Assembly (NCBI RefSeq): GCF_963674635.1
Contig: NZ_OY771475.1
Coordinates: forward strand, 1,674,001 to 1,738,000
Length of the DNA: 64,000 nt
Direction of reading: 5' to 3'
DNA from: Breoghania sp.
Lineage (GTDB): Bacteria; Pseudomonadota; Alphaproteobacteria; Rhizobiales; Stappiaceae
Below are positions 51,994 to 60,948 of this stretch, piece after piece. A model generated the notes under the pieces. The model was not told the DNA's origin and made no database searches. It saw only the letters and a list, made by a program, of their open reading frames with translations. Made by a program: the position numbers and the translations under genes. Each line of letters starts with the position of its first letter. Within the stretch, counting starts at the first letter, position 1.

Positions 51994-53199
51994 GTGATCA
52001 TCGGCGCAACAGCGATCCTCGCGACGCTTGCGGCGGGCATCTTCCTGATGCTGCCGCAGGTAGCAGGACGGGTCCGCTGGCGCGCCATTGCCACGCCGCT
52101 TGCCTCCATCATCGGTTCCGGCTTTCTCGTTACCGTGCCGATCCTGCGCGAAATGGCGGGCGCCTGGGCGATCATGCCCATGGCCGGGCTTTTGGTGCTC
52201 GCCTACCTGATCGGTGGCGCGATCCGCCACAATATCCGCCATGTGGAACCGATCTTCGAGGATGGCAGTGCACCGCTCGGTCTTTCCTCGCTGGAGCGGC
52301 TGTCTCATCTCGTTCTCGCCTTCGCCTATTTCGTCTCCGTCACCTACTATCTTGTCCTCTTCGCCTCGTTCGGGTTGAAGCCGTTCGGCATCGTCGATGA
52401 AACCGCAGTGAAGATTGTCGTCACGATCTGCCTCGCGCTTATCGCGGGGGTCGGTTTCACGCGGGGATTTTCCGCCGTGGAGCGGGTGGAGGTTTATACC
52501 GTCTCGCTGAAACTCGCGATCATCGCAGGGCTTATCGCGGGACTTGCTGTCTTTGGCCTCGGCGAACTCGCCACCGGCACGATCACGACCATTCCCGGCC
52601 ATCTCGAAACGAAGAACGTGCCCGTCTTCCTTGGCCTGTTGATCGTCGTGCAGGGCTTTGAGACCTCGCGCTTTCTCGGCAATGCCTACGACACGCAGAT
52701 GCGTATCAGCACCATGAAGCAGGCGCAGATCCTGGCCGGGATCATCTATCTCGCCTTCTTCTTCGCGATGATCCCGCTTCTGGCCATTGACGTCACCGGC
52801 GCAGGCATCGCCGCCATCGTCGACATGTTGAAGCCGGTATCGATCGTCCTGCCTGCACTGATCATGATCGGTGCGCTCGCCAGCCAGTCGAGCGCGGCGA
52901 TCGCCGATACACTCGGCGCTGGCGGCCTTTTGCACGACATCACCGGAGGCCGCGTGCGGGTCAACTACGCCTACCCGCTGATCGCCGTCATCGCTGCACT
53001 CATCACCTGGGAAACGAATATCTATTCGCTGATCACGCTGGCCTCACGCTGCTTTGCGCTTTTCTATGCGCTGCAATGCCTGATCGCCTCACTCAGCGCG
53101 ATCAGGCGGCACGAGATCCGCGGCGCAGTCCTTTATGCGCTGCTTGGCGTGATCTGCGCAGCCGTTGTCGCCTTCGGAGCACCAGTGGAAGGGGAATAA
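51994..53199 (+). CDS. APC-like polytopic membrane protein of unknown function
   Basis: The 401-residue protein has about eleven hydrophobic helices. Its first helix pair includes PLASIIGSGFLVTVPIL, reminiscent of the unwound GSG segment of APC-fold carriers, and a later segment reads GLLIVVQGFETSRFLG. Similar uncharacterised proteins occur in alphaproteobacteria. A transporter of amino acids or another small solute is plausible but unproven. GTG is the start, five bases after purQ, so cotranscription is likely. Confidence 0.75.
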   Translation: MIIGATAILATLAAGIFLMLPQVAGRVRWRAIATPLASIIGSGFLVTVPILREMAGAWAIMPMAGLLVLAYLIGGAIRHNIRHVEPIFEDGSAPLGLSSLERLSHLVLAFAYFVSVTYYLVLFASFGLKPFGIVDETAVKIVVTICLALIAGVGFTRGFSAVERVEVYTVSLKLAIIAGLIAGLAVFGLGELATGTITTIPGHLETKNVPVFLGLLIVVQGFETSRFLGNAYDTQMRISTMKQAQILAGIIYLAFFFAMIPLLAIDVTGAGIAAIVDMLKPVSIVLPALIMIGALASQSSAAIADTLGAGGLLHDITGGRVRVNYAYPLIAVIAALITWETNIYSLITLASRCFALFYALQCLIASLSAIRRHEIRGAVLYALLGVICAAVVAFGAPVEGE

Positions 53200-53225
53200 G
53201 CGCGTCCCCCAACGCACTTTTTGCA

Positions 53226-53618
53226 TCAACGCACCGAGTAATAGCCGCCTTCGCCTGTGCGGGCGTTCTGGTGATAGTAGCCTTTGCCATCCTGGAAGAT
53301 CTTGAGGCGCAGGTTGATGTCACCCGTCATCACCAGCAATCCGCTTTTCGTGATGGAATAGCGCCCCTTCTGACCAGACTTGTTCGTCCAGGTGCCGTTG
53401 GCCTTGTAGGTGGTCTGGTGCGAACGTGAAGTCGCGGTATGACCGACATATGCCTTGCGGACCTCCGCCTGCGTGAGCTGACGGCGCTTGCCGGCAACGA
53501 GCGTTACCGTCGCGTCGAGCTGAGGTGTGGCGGACGTATTGAGAGGAAGAGCGGAGGCAGCGAACGAGGAGACCAAAACGAACGCGGCAGCCATGGCAGA
53601 CAGAAGAAGACGTGTCAT
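53226..53618 (-). CDS. Secreted protein of unknown function
   Basis: The 130-residue protein has a signal peptide (LLLSAMAAAFVLVSSFAASA) and a mature part with TYKANGTWTNKSGQKGRYSI and GYYHQNARTGEGGYYSV, probably beta-rich. I do not recognise a family. It converges with the permease-like gene 26 bases away. Confidence 0.7.
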   Translation of the reverse strand: MTRLLLSAMAAAFVLVSSFAASALPLNTSATPQLDATVTLVAGKRRQLTQAEVRKAYVGHTATSRSHQTTYKANGTWTNKSGQKGRYSITKSGLLVMTGDINLRLKIFQDGKGYYHQNARTGEGGYYSVR

Positions 53619-53846
53619 GCTGATGATTTCCCATCGAACCAAGTGAATGTTGTCATGCAATGGTTTTTGTTTGAATTTATCGCCTGACCACTACCCGCGG
53701 CTCAAGTCTTTTTTGTCAAACGCGCATTTGGCACGCGGCCCGCGTTTTTCTTTCTGAGAAACACGATAGCCCCATCGCCGAACGCGTCGCCGGTCTTGGC
53801 ATCTGTTCGCAACTTTCATCGATCGCTGCGCCGAATAGCACGCGCA

Positions 53847-54233
53847 TCACCTCACTTTGACGCGAACGGAGTCCTCGTAGATTTCCACACGTATCCAGCA
53901 GTTGTCGTTGACCACACGCCAGCCCGCATTGCCATCAATGAAGCCTTTCAGAACCATGCGTTCCATGCGAGCGCGATTTGCGGCAGACGCGAAGAAGCGG
54001 TCGCCCTCGTCGCCGCGATCCCGAATGCCGAAACGGTGGTAGTTCGCCCGGTCCTGCCTGATCACTTGCCAGGGCTCGGATAGCCGCTGACCGCGCGAAT
54101 TGTAATGATCATCCGGCCCCAGATAGGCGACGTAGACCTCCAGCAGCCGACCTTGCGCGAAGGCAGAAAAGTCGAATGTCGATGCGCAGACAAGAACCGC
54201 AAAGGCGGCGAGGAATCTTGAAGCCAGTTTCAT
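53847..54233 (-). CDS. Secreted protein of a rhizobial conserved family
   Basis: The 128-residue protein has a signal peptide ending near SAFAQG and the mature segment VAYLGPDDHYNSRGQRL, then WQVIRQDRANYHRFG and FFASAANRARMERM. This pattern is found in short exported proteins of Hyphomicrobiales whose role is unknown. One ATG four codons upstream is possible. It shares strand and orientation with the following secreted-protein gene. Confidence 0.75.
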   Translation of the reverse strand: MKLASRFLAAFAVLVCASTFDFSAFAQGRLLEVYVAYLGPDDHYNSRGQRLSEPWQVIRQDRANYHRFGIRDRGDEGDRFFASAANRARMERMVLKGFIDGNAGWRVVNDNCWIRVEIYEDSVRVKVR

Positions 54234-54337
54234 CCTGTCCCCCATTTCTCAGATACGATTAGAAACATTCTGCCTGAAAATGGGGAAGACCGCTGCGTGA
54301 ATTCGCAATGACCAATGGTCACTTCGGGGCAGCCGCT

Positions 54338-54997
54338 TCAAAGCGCGCGGATTTCGCCATACCACGCGTACCCTCGATAAAGCGGCGCCGTGCGCACCGC
54401 TCCACCTTCGGCTTCCGCGATGTCACAAAGCGCCTGGAACAGATCTGGCCTTGGCGTAACGTGGAAGCTCTTGAGCCACACGAACAGCATCGCCCGAAAG
54501 ACGCGCGGCAAGCGTTCTTGCTGACCAAAGTCGACAACATGCAGTCGACCGCCCGGCGCGAGGGCTGCGGCCGCGCATTCCAACGCCGTTCGCCAGGGCG
54601 GAACCATGGAGAGCGAATAGGAGAAGAACACCCGATCGAAAGAGACACGGCCGAAAATGGCCGCAGGATCGAAAGCCGCCGCATCGCCGCGCGCCAGCGT
54701 GATCCGGTCGCTCAGCCCCGCCCGTTCGATATTGGCCCGCGCCGTCGCCAGCATTTCCGACGAGATATCGAGGCCGTAAAAGCGCGCGCGCGGATAGGCA
54801 CGGGCGGCCGCGATGAGATTGCGGCCCGTGCCACAGCCGATCTCCAGCACATGCCCTCGCTCCGGCGGGTTGAGCGAGGCGATGAGATGATCGCGCCCCA
54901 GGAGATAGTACTTTCGGGTCAGATCGTAGATGTGTCGCTGATAGCGGTAGACCCGATCCATCAGATCCCCGCTGTGCGGGGCGGCAATATCGGACAT
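54338..54997 (-). CDS. btaB: Betaine lipid N-methyltransferase BtaB
   Basis: The 219-residue SAM-dependent methyltransferase adds three methyl groups to diacylglyceryl-homoserine to give the betaine lipid DGTS. Class I motifs are present: HVLEIGCGTGRN (SAM loop), FYGLDISSEML, GDAAAFDP and the post-motif GGRLHVVDFG. It follows btaA by 51 bases on the same strand, which makes this identity much stronger than a generic methyltransferase call. DGTS replaces phospholipids during phosphate shortage. Confidence 0.93.
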   Translation of the reverse strand: MSDIAAPHSGDLMDRVYRYQRHIYDLTRKYYLLGRDHLIASLNPPERGHVLEIGCGTGRNLIAAARAYPRARFYGLDISSEMLATARANIERAGLSDRITLARGDAAAFDPAAIFGRVSFDRVFFSYSLSMVPPWRTALECAAAALAPGGRLHVVDFGQQERLPRVFRAMLFVWLKSFHVTPRPDLFQALCDIAEAEGGAVRTAPLYRGYAWYGEIRAL

Positions 54998-55048
54998 GGC
55001 GATGCGGACCGCGCGTCGGCCCTTCCCGGTCTGTTGAGGCTGTGAATG

Positions 55049-56311
55049 TCAGTTGAGCGTGTAGAGGTGGAAGCCGCCATAGATGGAGGAACGGTCGCGC
55101 GCGTGGAGGACGCGGCTTTCCTCCTCCCGGTAAGTCCAGCGCGCAAGCGTCGCCTCATCCACGCGACCGGGCAGAAGGGTCGGCTCGGCGGCAGTGCGGA
55201 AGATCACCCGTGCGCCCTTGCGCGCGGTTCGGGTGATCTCGCTCCACAGGGCATTGAGCTGGGCGTCGGTCATCCAGTCCTGCGCATCGAGCAGCACGTA
55301 GGCGTCGAGAGATCCGGCTTCCTGCTGGCCGAGATGCTCGGTGAAGGAGCGGTTGACCACGGCCACACGATCCGCGCGCGCGCGGATCTCATCGAAATGA
55401 CGGGCCTTGAGGTAGGGCGGCAGGGGACCGGCGGGACCGGACGACCCCTTGCCGTCGCCCAGGGGCGCATAGCCGCGGGAAAAGGCCTGCCACGCGAAGT
55501 AGTTTTCCGACATGGGAAAGTCGCAGGCGAGCTTTTCCAGTCGCTGGCGCAGCACCCCCGCCATGTCGCCGCCACCGGCGGAGGCAAGCGCCTCGTACTG
55601 GGCAGGCGGAATGCCGAGGCCATAGAGCGACATCTTCTTCGAGGTCGCCCAGCGCACGAGCCGCTTGTCGAAGATCGGCGCAAGCGCCGTATCGAAGAAG
55701 GTGCGCTGTTCATCCATCGAGCGGGCGCGCAGCATGTCCTTGGGGTCGATGCCATAAAGGCGCGCCACGAAGTGCCCCGCCCCGATGAAGTAGCCCAGAA
55801 GGCCGTGATCATAGAGATCGCGGGAAAAGAGCGTGATGCGGCGGCGCCCCCAGCCGGACAGGCTGCGTCCTTGCCAGTAGCCGCGCGTCTCCGGGTCGAG
55901 CCGGTCTTTCAAAAACCTATGATAGGCCGCGATATTGGCCTTTTCGTCCGCCTCACCAAAGAAGCGATAGAAGGCTTCGTATCCGGGCATGTGCTTTGCT
56001 GCCGCGAGCTTCAGCCGGGTCAGCGCCACATGGGCGCGATTGAGATCGACGGCGACGATCTCGGCCGGATTGGCGGTCAGATAGCTCAGCACGTTACAAC
56101 CGCCCGACGCGATGGTGACCATCCGGCTTTCCAACCCCAGCTGCAGCGCCTCCATATCCACTTCCGGGTCTTCCCAGATCTGCGGATAGACCAGCCCCTT
56201 GAAGGCGAAGGTGAACATGCGCTCCAGAAAACCTTCGCGCGTCCCGGCCGCGGAACGGTGCACCGCCTCCTTCAGACGCCGGGAAGATTCGTTCAGGGCT
56301 TGATCTGCCAT
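55049..56311 (-). CDS. btaA: Betaine lipid synthase subunit BtaA (DUF3419)
   Basis: The 420-residue enzyme transfers the 3-amino-3-carboxypropyl group of SAM to diacylglycerol, giving diacylglyceryl-homoserine. Typical segments are FKGLVYPQIWEDPEVDMEAL, TIASGGCNVLSYL (SAM site), VDLNRAHVALTRLKL and YGLGIPPAQYEAL. Length is normal. With btaB it forms the bacterial two-gene DGTS pathway known from Rhodobacter and Sinorhizobium. A degenerate Pho-box-like site lies about 90 bases upstream. Confidence 0.95.
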   Translation of the reverse strand: MADQALNESSRRLKEAVHRSAAGTREGFLERMFTFAFKGLVYPQIWEDPEVDMEALQLGLESRMVTIASGGCNVLSYLTANPAEIVAVDLNRAHVALTRLKLAAAKHMPGYEAFYRFFGEADEKANIAAYHRFLKDRLDPETRGYWQGRSLSGWGRRRITLFSRDLYDHGLLGYFIGAGHFVARLYGIDPKDMLRARSMDEQRTFFDTALAPIFDKRLVRWATSKKMSLYGLGIPPAQYEALASAGGGDMAGVLRQRLEKLACDFPMSENYFAWQAFSRGYAPLGDGKGSSGPAGPLPPYLKARHFDEIRARADRVAVVNRSFTEHLGQQEAGSLDAYVLLDAQDWMTDAQLNALWSEITRTARKGARVIFRTAAEPTLLPGRVDEATLARWTYREEESRVLHARDRSSIYGGFHLYTLN

Positions 56312-56667
56312 CGCCTCGTCTCCGCTCTTTCAGCGCGCCTGTTGCTGCCGGTTCGTGCACGGCAAGCGCAACCATTTCGCGAGACTTACCCAGAGTTGGC
56401 GACAGTTTGGTGACGCGGACGCCCTCGTTTGACGCTCCCGGCCACATTTTACGGTAGCAGGCGACAGGTTCCAGGCGCAGGAGCGTGGACCTCGCCCATA
56501 TTTCCTTAGCCGGGCAGACCGTAATGCTGCGTATTAACAACGAAATTTACTTGAATTTTACCCGAGCCCCCAAGACTTGGACGATCTGGAAGGTGAGACG
56601 CTCAAGCGAGGGTGTATGAGCGGCTCGGGAGAAGCGTTCAAGGCGCATGCCGCGCGAGGAGGGAACC
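56312..56667. other. Divergent gap between btaA and the BLUF gene
   Basis: No gene is supported. On the minus strand it contains a 9-of-14 match to the Pho box at 56399-56416 (GCGTCAC-CAAA-CTGTCGC). The last bases before the BLUF gene are GCGAGGAGGGAACC, its ribosome site. Confidence 0.4.
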
Positions 56668-57126
56668 ATGAGCCTCTACCAGATTTGCTATCGCAGCCGA
56701 ATCAAGTCGGAAATGGACGCGAGCGGCGTGGGGGCGGAAATCGAAGGCACCGTCCGCCAGATCCGCCAGATGAACGCGCTCAATGGTATTACCGGTGCAC
56801 TCATTCTCACCGACACCCACATCTTTCATCTCATGGAAGGCCCGGTCGACTTCGTGTCCGACGCGCTGGAACGCGCCCTTGCCGATCCGCGCCATCAGGA
56901 CGTGACCATCCTGTCGCGCAAGGCCGTCGAATACAGGCTCTTCCACGACAGCTGGCTCTATTTCGCAGATCTCCGCCTCGATCACGGCAGAGAATTGCCC
57001 GGGCAGCTTTCCATGATCATGCCGCGCCCGCAGACTGCGACCGCAGAAGACGTGCTCGCCCTGATGGCCTATATCGCGGGCGATCTGGCAGAGGCTCAGC
57101 TTACGAATCGCCTGCTCCAGATCTGA
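56668..57126 (+). CDS. BLUF-domain protein with His in place of the key Gln
   Basis: The 152-residue protein is a stand-alone BLUF domain (residues 1-100) plus a short helical tail. BLUF domains bind FAD and sense blue light. Aligned with cyanobacterial Slr1694, the flavin-side Tyr8 (LYQICYRS), Asn36 (QMNALNGITGAL) and a Trp (Trp96 in HDSWLYF) are present. The glutamine essential for photoswitching (Q50 of Slr1694, in FLQVLEG) is His54 here (IFHLMEG, codon CAT). It may bind flavin but is unlikely to give the normal photocycle. The start has AGGAGGGAACC. No output-domain gene adjoins; it is divergent from btaA. Confidence 0.85.
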   Translation: MSLYQICYRSRIKSEMDASGVGAEIEGTVRQIRQMNALNGITGALILTDTHIFHLMEGPVDFVSDALERALADPRHQDVTILSRKAVEYRLFHDSWLYFADLRLDHGRELPGQLSMIMPRPQTATAEDVLALMAYIAGDLAEAQLTNRLLQI

Positions 57127-57342
57127 ACGCGCGTTCTCCACATGCGTCCATCGGCTCAGGCAGACGCGCACGGCCGGATCTCGGCCTTGCGTCTGCCCTC
57201 TTGAGCGATCCGGTTTCGTTGGCCGGAAAATCCCTTTATACGCGACACAAACCGTTCTTGACGCGCAGGCGTTGCATGGGCTGGGCTAGCAGAGCCTATT
57301 TCGACCCGCAAACAGCCGCGCGAACCTATCCGGGAGTGACGC

Positions 57343-58029
57343 ATGAGTAACGAGGCGCAGGACCGACCGATGGTGGTTGGCTGCATTCTGGCCGGTGGGC
57401 TGGCGCGCCGCATGGGCGGCTGCGACAAGCCGCTGCTGCCGCTGGGCGACAAGACGCTGATGGCGCATCTGATTGCCGCGCTCGATCCGCAGGTCGATAT
57501 GGTGATGCTCAACGCCAACGGCGATCCGGAGCGATTTTCCCGGTTCAACCTGCCGATTGCCGCCGATCCGGTGGAGGGATTCGTGGGGCCGCTGGCGGGT
57601 GTTCTGGCGGGCATGCGCTGGGCGCAGGCAAATGCTCCCAAGGCGCAATACGTCGTGTCGGCAGCCTCCGATACGCCATTCTTTCCCGATGATCTTGTTG
57701 CCCGTCTTGTTGATGGCCTCGGCGATGAACCGGGCATCGCAATTGCAGCTTCGGGTGGAAACCGGCATTCCGTTTTCGGACTTTGGCCGGTAGATTTGGC
57801 GGACGATTTGGCCGCATGGCTTTCCGGCGACAACCCGCGCAAGGTACTCGCCTGGGCTGAAAGGCACCGCAACCTCTTCGTGGACTTCCCCCTTCGCGAT
57901 GGAGCCGACCCGTTCTTCAACATCAATACGCCGGAGGATCTGGCGATCGCGGAACGGATGCTTTCCGACAAGACCCCACAGGGGCCCGACGCAGGCAAGC
58001 CCAACGAAAACAAAGAGACTTCCGCATGA
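57343..58029 (+). CDS. mobA: Molybdenum cofactor guanylyltransferase
   Basis: The 228-residue enzyme attaches GMP to molybdopterin, making the guanine dinucleotide cofactor needed by FDH. The GTP-binding signature LAGGLARRMGGCDKPLL and the DTPFFP motif are present. A hydrophilic C-terminal tail of about 25 residues is extra. The stop overlaps the mobB start (ATGA), and mobB in turn overlaps moeA, so the three are one unit. Confidence 0.95.
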   Translation: MSNEAQDRPMVVGCILAGGLARRMGGCDKPLLPLGDKTLMAHLIAALDPQVDMVMLNANGDPERFSRFNLPIAADPVEGFVGPLAGVLAGMRWAQANAPKAQYVVSAASDTPFFPDDLVARLVDGLGDEPGIAIAASGGNRHSVFGLWPVDLADDLAAWLSGDNPRKVLAWAERHRNLFVDFPLRDGADPFFNINTPEDLAIAERMLSDKTPQGPDAGKPNENKETSA

Positions 58030-58547
58030 CGCAAACCGTCTTCGGTATCACCGGCTGGAAGAATTCGGGCAAGACGACCCTCGTGGAGCGGCTGGTGAGC
58101 GAGTTGACCCGGCGCGGCTACCGGGTTTCCACGGTCAAGCATGCCCATCACCAATTCGATATCGACAAGCCGGGCACAGACAGCCATCGCCACCGCGAGG
58201 CAGGCGCCATCGAGGTGGCTCTGGTTTCCGGCCATCGCTGGGCGCTGATGCACGAGCTGCGTGGCGACGACGCGCCCCCACTTGAGGCCGTCCTCAGCCG
58301 CCTGTCGCCCTGCGACCTGGTGCTGGTGGAAGGCTACAAGCGCGAGGCGCATGCCAAGATCGAGGCGCGACGCCTTGGATCGTCCAAGGACGCCCCGCTC
58401 ACGCCCGACGACCCGGCGATCGTGGCCATCGCTTCCGACCACGAGGTTAGCGGGGAAAGCGTGCCGGTTCTCGATCTGAACGACATCCCCGCGATCGCCG
58501 ACTTCATCGTCAACCACTGCGGATTGGCGGAACGCAATGACATCTGA
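58026..58547 (+). CDS. mobB: Molybdopterin-guanine dinucleotide biosynthesis GTPase MobB
   Basis: The 173-residue P-loop protein (ITGWKNSGKTTLVERLV) assists MobA and carries KHAHHQFDIDKPGTDSHRH, the MobB-type segment, and VEGYKREAH. It overlaps mobA by four bases at the start and moeA by 11 at the end, which indicates translational coupling. It would act on the bis-MGD cofactor of the formate dehydrogenase, among other enzymes. Confidence 0.94.
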   Translation: MTQTVFGITGWKNSGKTTLVERLVSELTRRGYRVSTVKHAHHQFDIDKPGTDSHRHREAGAIEVALVSGHRWALMHELRGDDAPPLEAVLSRLSPCDLVLVEGYKREAHAKIEARRLGSSKDAPLTPDDPAIVAIASDHEVSGESVPVLDLNDIPAIADFIVNHCGLAERNDI

Positions 58548-59844
58548 CACCCCCCTCCCCCTCAGGACGCGCAAGCTCGTCGACGACTGTTTCCTTCATG
58601 ACAGCGACCGGCTGCGGCATGACGAGGCCATCGCGTTGCTGCGCGAGCGGGTGAGCGCCGTCGCCGAAAATGAAAGCGTTGCGTTGGAGGAGGCGGCCGG
58701 ACGCATTCTGGCGGAGCCCGTCATCGCCCCACGCAATGTGCCGCTCACCGACAATTCCGCCATGGACGGCTACGCCTTTGCCCATGGCGCTTATGACGCG
58801 ACGGGCGGCTTCTTTCCCATCGACCAGCGCATTCCCGCCGGTCACCCCGCCCCGGAACCGCTGTTGCCGGGTCGCGCGGCGCGCATCTTCACCGGGGCCG
58901 TCATGCCGGTTGGCGCGGATACGGTCGCCATGCAGGAAGATTGCGAGACGCACGAGCAGGACGATGCGCCCTTCGTGATCATTCCTCCGGGCCTGAAAAA
59001 GGGCGCGAATGTGCGCCTTGCGGGCGAGGACGTGGCCGAAGGTGCTGAGCTCATTCCCGCGGGCAGCCGCCTGCGCCCGCAAGAAATTGCAGCCATCGCC
59101 TCCATCGGGCAGGACCGGGTCACCGTTGCGCGCAAGCTGAAGGTGGCGATCCTGTCGACGGGCGACGAGATCGTGCGTCCGGGCGCGCCCATTGCGCCGG
59201 GCCAGGTCTATGATTCCAACGTCTATCTTCTGCGCGCACTTCTGGAGAGTGTCGGCGTGGAGGTGACCGATCTCGGTGTATTGCCGGATGAGCCGGAGAC
59301 GATCCGGGCCACGATCCGCAAGGCAAGCGAAACCCATCAGGCGATCCTGTCTTCCGGCGGCGCGAGCCGGGGGGAGGAAGATCATCTCGTCGCCGCGCTC
59401 GATGCGCTGGGCACCCGCCATATGTGGCAGCTCGCCATCAAGCCGGGCCGACCGATGAATTTCGGTCAGATCGACGACTGCATCATGCTGGGCCTGCCCG
59501 GCAACCCGGTGGCCGCCATGGTGTGCTTCCTGTTCTACGTGCGTCCGGTTCTCGTCGCCATGTCGGGCGCGCCCTGGCCCGAGCCTGTACGGCTGCCGCT
59601 TCCCGCCGCCTTCGAGATCAAGAAAAAAAAGACAGGACGCCGCGAGTTTTCGCGTGGCTGGCTGACCCGCGACGACGAGGGACGGCTGGTTGTCGACAAG
59701 TTCGAACGCGACGGATCGGGCCTGATCACGGGCTTGCGTGAGGCGGATGGTCTGATCGAGATCGCAGAGGACACCACCGGCATCAAACGCGGCGATATCG
59801 TGAGCTTCATCCCGTTTACCGAATTCGGGCTGCCGGGCAAATAG
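58537..59844 (+). CDS. moeA: Molybdopterin molybdenumtransferase MoeA
   Basis: The 435-residue enzyme inserts molybdate into adenylylated molybdopterin. It shows NVPLTDNSAMDGYAFA near the N-terminus, IFTGAVMPVGADTV, the MoaB/MoeA domain signature ILSTGDEIVRPGAP with SGGASRGEEDH, and GLPGNPVAAMVCF. A C-terminal beta domain follows. Length is slightly above the usual 410. It ends the mobA-mobB-moeA operon. In this strain it serves at least the FDH in the same window. Confidence 0.95.
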   Translation: MTSDTPLPLRTRKLVDDCFLHDSDRLRHDEAIALLRERVSAVAENESVALEEAAGRILAEPVIAPRNVPLTDNSAMDGYAFAHGAYDATGGFFPIDQRIPAGHPAPEPLLPGRAARIFTGAVMPVGADTVAMQEDCETHEQDDAPFVIIPPGLKKGANVRLAGEDVAEGAELIPAGSRLRPQEIAAIASIGQDRVTVARKLKVAILSTGDEIVRPGAPIAPGQVYDSNVYLLRALLESVGVEVTDLGVLPDEPETIRATIRKASETHQAILSSGGASRGEEDHLVAALDALGTRHMWQLAIKPGRPMNFGQIDDCIMLGLPGNPVAAMVCFLFYVRPVLVAMSGAPWPEPVRLPLPAAFEIKKKKTGRREFSRGWLTRDDEGRLVVDKFERDGSGLITGLREADGLIEIAEDTTGIKRGDIVSFIPFTEFGLPGK

Positions 59845-59904
59845 CAGCCCTGACGCTGCCTGATCGCTCATCGTGATGTGGCAAATCTGACGCCACCTCC
59901 TGCT

Positions 59905-59941
59905 CACGATGTAATCGTGCAAAAAAAACTTGCTTGCACGA
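59905..59941. promoter_or_regulatory. Overlapping inverted repeats upstream of the amino acid ABC operon
   Basis: The middle segment ATCGTGCAA can pair with CACGAT upstream (59905-59910, three-base spacer) or, as TCGTGCAA at 59915-59922, with TTGCACGA downstream (59934-59941, 11-base spacer). Both pairings are perfect and mutually exclusive if transcribed; alternatively they are adjacent operator half-sites. Confidence 0.45.
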
Positions 59942-60104
59942 CACCTTCCCGGCGCGAAGACGGTTGCGTTGCCTTGTTTTTTAATGGGAATATGAGTTTG
60001 GGTGAAGGGTTGCATTCTCCAGCCCGTCCACCTGGTTTCGGCGCATTGGCCGTAACCGGGCAATAAATCCGACCAGGCAACAAATTCACAGCCAGAGGAC
60101 TATC

Positions 60105-60875
60105 ATGCGTTTTATCATTCGCGCAGCAGCAATTGCCGCGCTGTCCATCGCCGCAGCCGCAACGGCTAATGCCGAAACCGTCCGCATTGGTACGGAAGGC
60201 GCCTATCCTCCGTTCAACTACCTGACTGCCGACAATGAACTCGTGGGCTTCGACATCGAAATCTCCAAGGCCCTTTGCGAGGAAATGAAGGTCGAGTGCG
60301 AATTCGTAACCCAGGACTGGGACGGCATGATCCCGGCGCTTCTCGCCAACAAGTACGATGCGATCATCGCGTCGATGTCGATCACCGACGAGCGCAAGAA
60401 GAAGGTCGATTTCACCGGCAAGTATTACGGTACGCAGCCGGTCATCGCCGTGCCGAAGGATTCCGACCTGAAGGGCGTCACCCCGGCAGACCTCGCCGGC
60501 AAGACCATTGGTGCGCAGTCGTCCACGACGCATTCCAACTTCGCTGAAGGCACCTTCACCGACTCCGACGTCAAGCTCTACCCGACCGCGGAAGAGTACA
60601 AGCTCGATATTGTGAACGGCCGTCTCGACGCCGTCATCGACAACCGCATCGTGATGAGCGAATGGCTCAAGAGCGACGACGGCGCCTGCTGCAAGATCCT
60701 CGGCAGCCTGAAGGCCGACCCGGCCTATTACGGCGAGGGTATCGGCATCGCGATCCGCAAGGGTGACGACGAGCTGCGCGAGAAGTTCAACAAGGCAATC
60801 ATTGCTATCCGTGAAAACGGAATTTACAAGAAGATCAACGACAAGTACTTCGATTTCGACGTCTATGGCGACTGA
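60105..60875 (+). CDS. Basic amino acid ABC transporter substrate-binding protein
   Basis: The 256-residue periplasmic protein has a signal peptide (RAAAIAALSIAAAATANA) and the polar amino acid-binding signature GTEGAYPPFNY, then GFDIEISKALC and DWDGMIPALLANKYDAIIAS. It resembles ArgT/HisJ/OccT-type receptors for arginine, ornithine, lysine or octopine. It leads a three-gene unit with two permeases; a stem-loop terminator after it would raise its transcript over the permeases. Confidence 0.92.
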   Translation: MRFIIRAAAIAALSIAAAATANAETVRIGTEGAYPPFNYLTADNELVGFDIEISKALCEEMKVECEFVTQDWDGMIPALLANKYDAIIASMSITDERKKKVDFTGKYYGTQPVIAVPKDSDLKGVTPADLAGKTIGAQSSTTHSNFAEGTFTDSDVKLYPTAEEYKLDIVNGRLDAVIDNRIVMSEWLKSDDGACCKILGSLKADPAYYGEGIGIAIRKGDDELREKFNKAIIAIRENGIYKKINDKYFDFDVYGD

Positions 60876-60948
60876 TCGACAGACGTAAGCTGACGCCGGG
60901 TGGGGAGACGCAACATACGCATCTCTCCGCTTCGGACCCAGCGCTAAA

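Noticed and set aside
55046..56413. A 455-codon open frame on the plus strand opposite btaA
   Set aside because: Opposite-strand shadow of btaA; composition is rich in Arg, Gly and His with no family match.
57127..57342. Molybdenum cofactor riboswitch ahead of mobA
   Set aside because: The 216-base leader shows no set of paired elements that I can match to the Moco motif; a covariance-model scan would be decisive.
57156..60063. Two long minus-strand open frames opposite mobA-mobB-moeA
   Set aside because: They mirror well-identified genes and contain no known motif.
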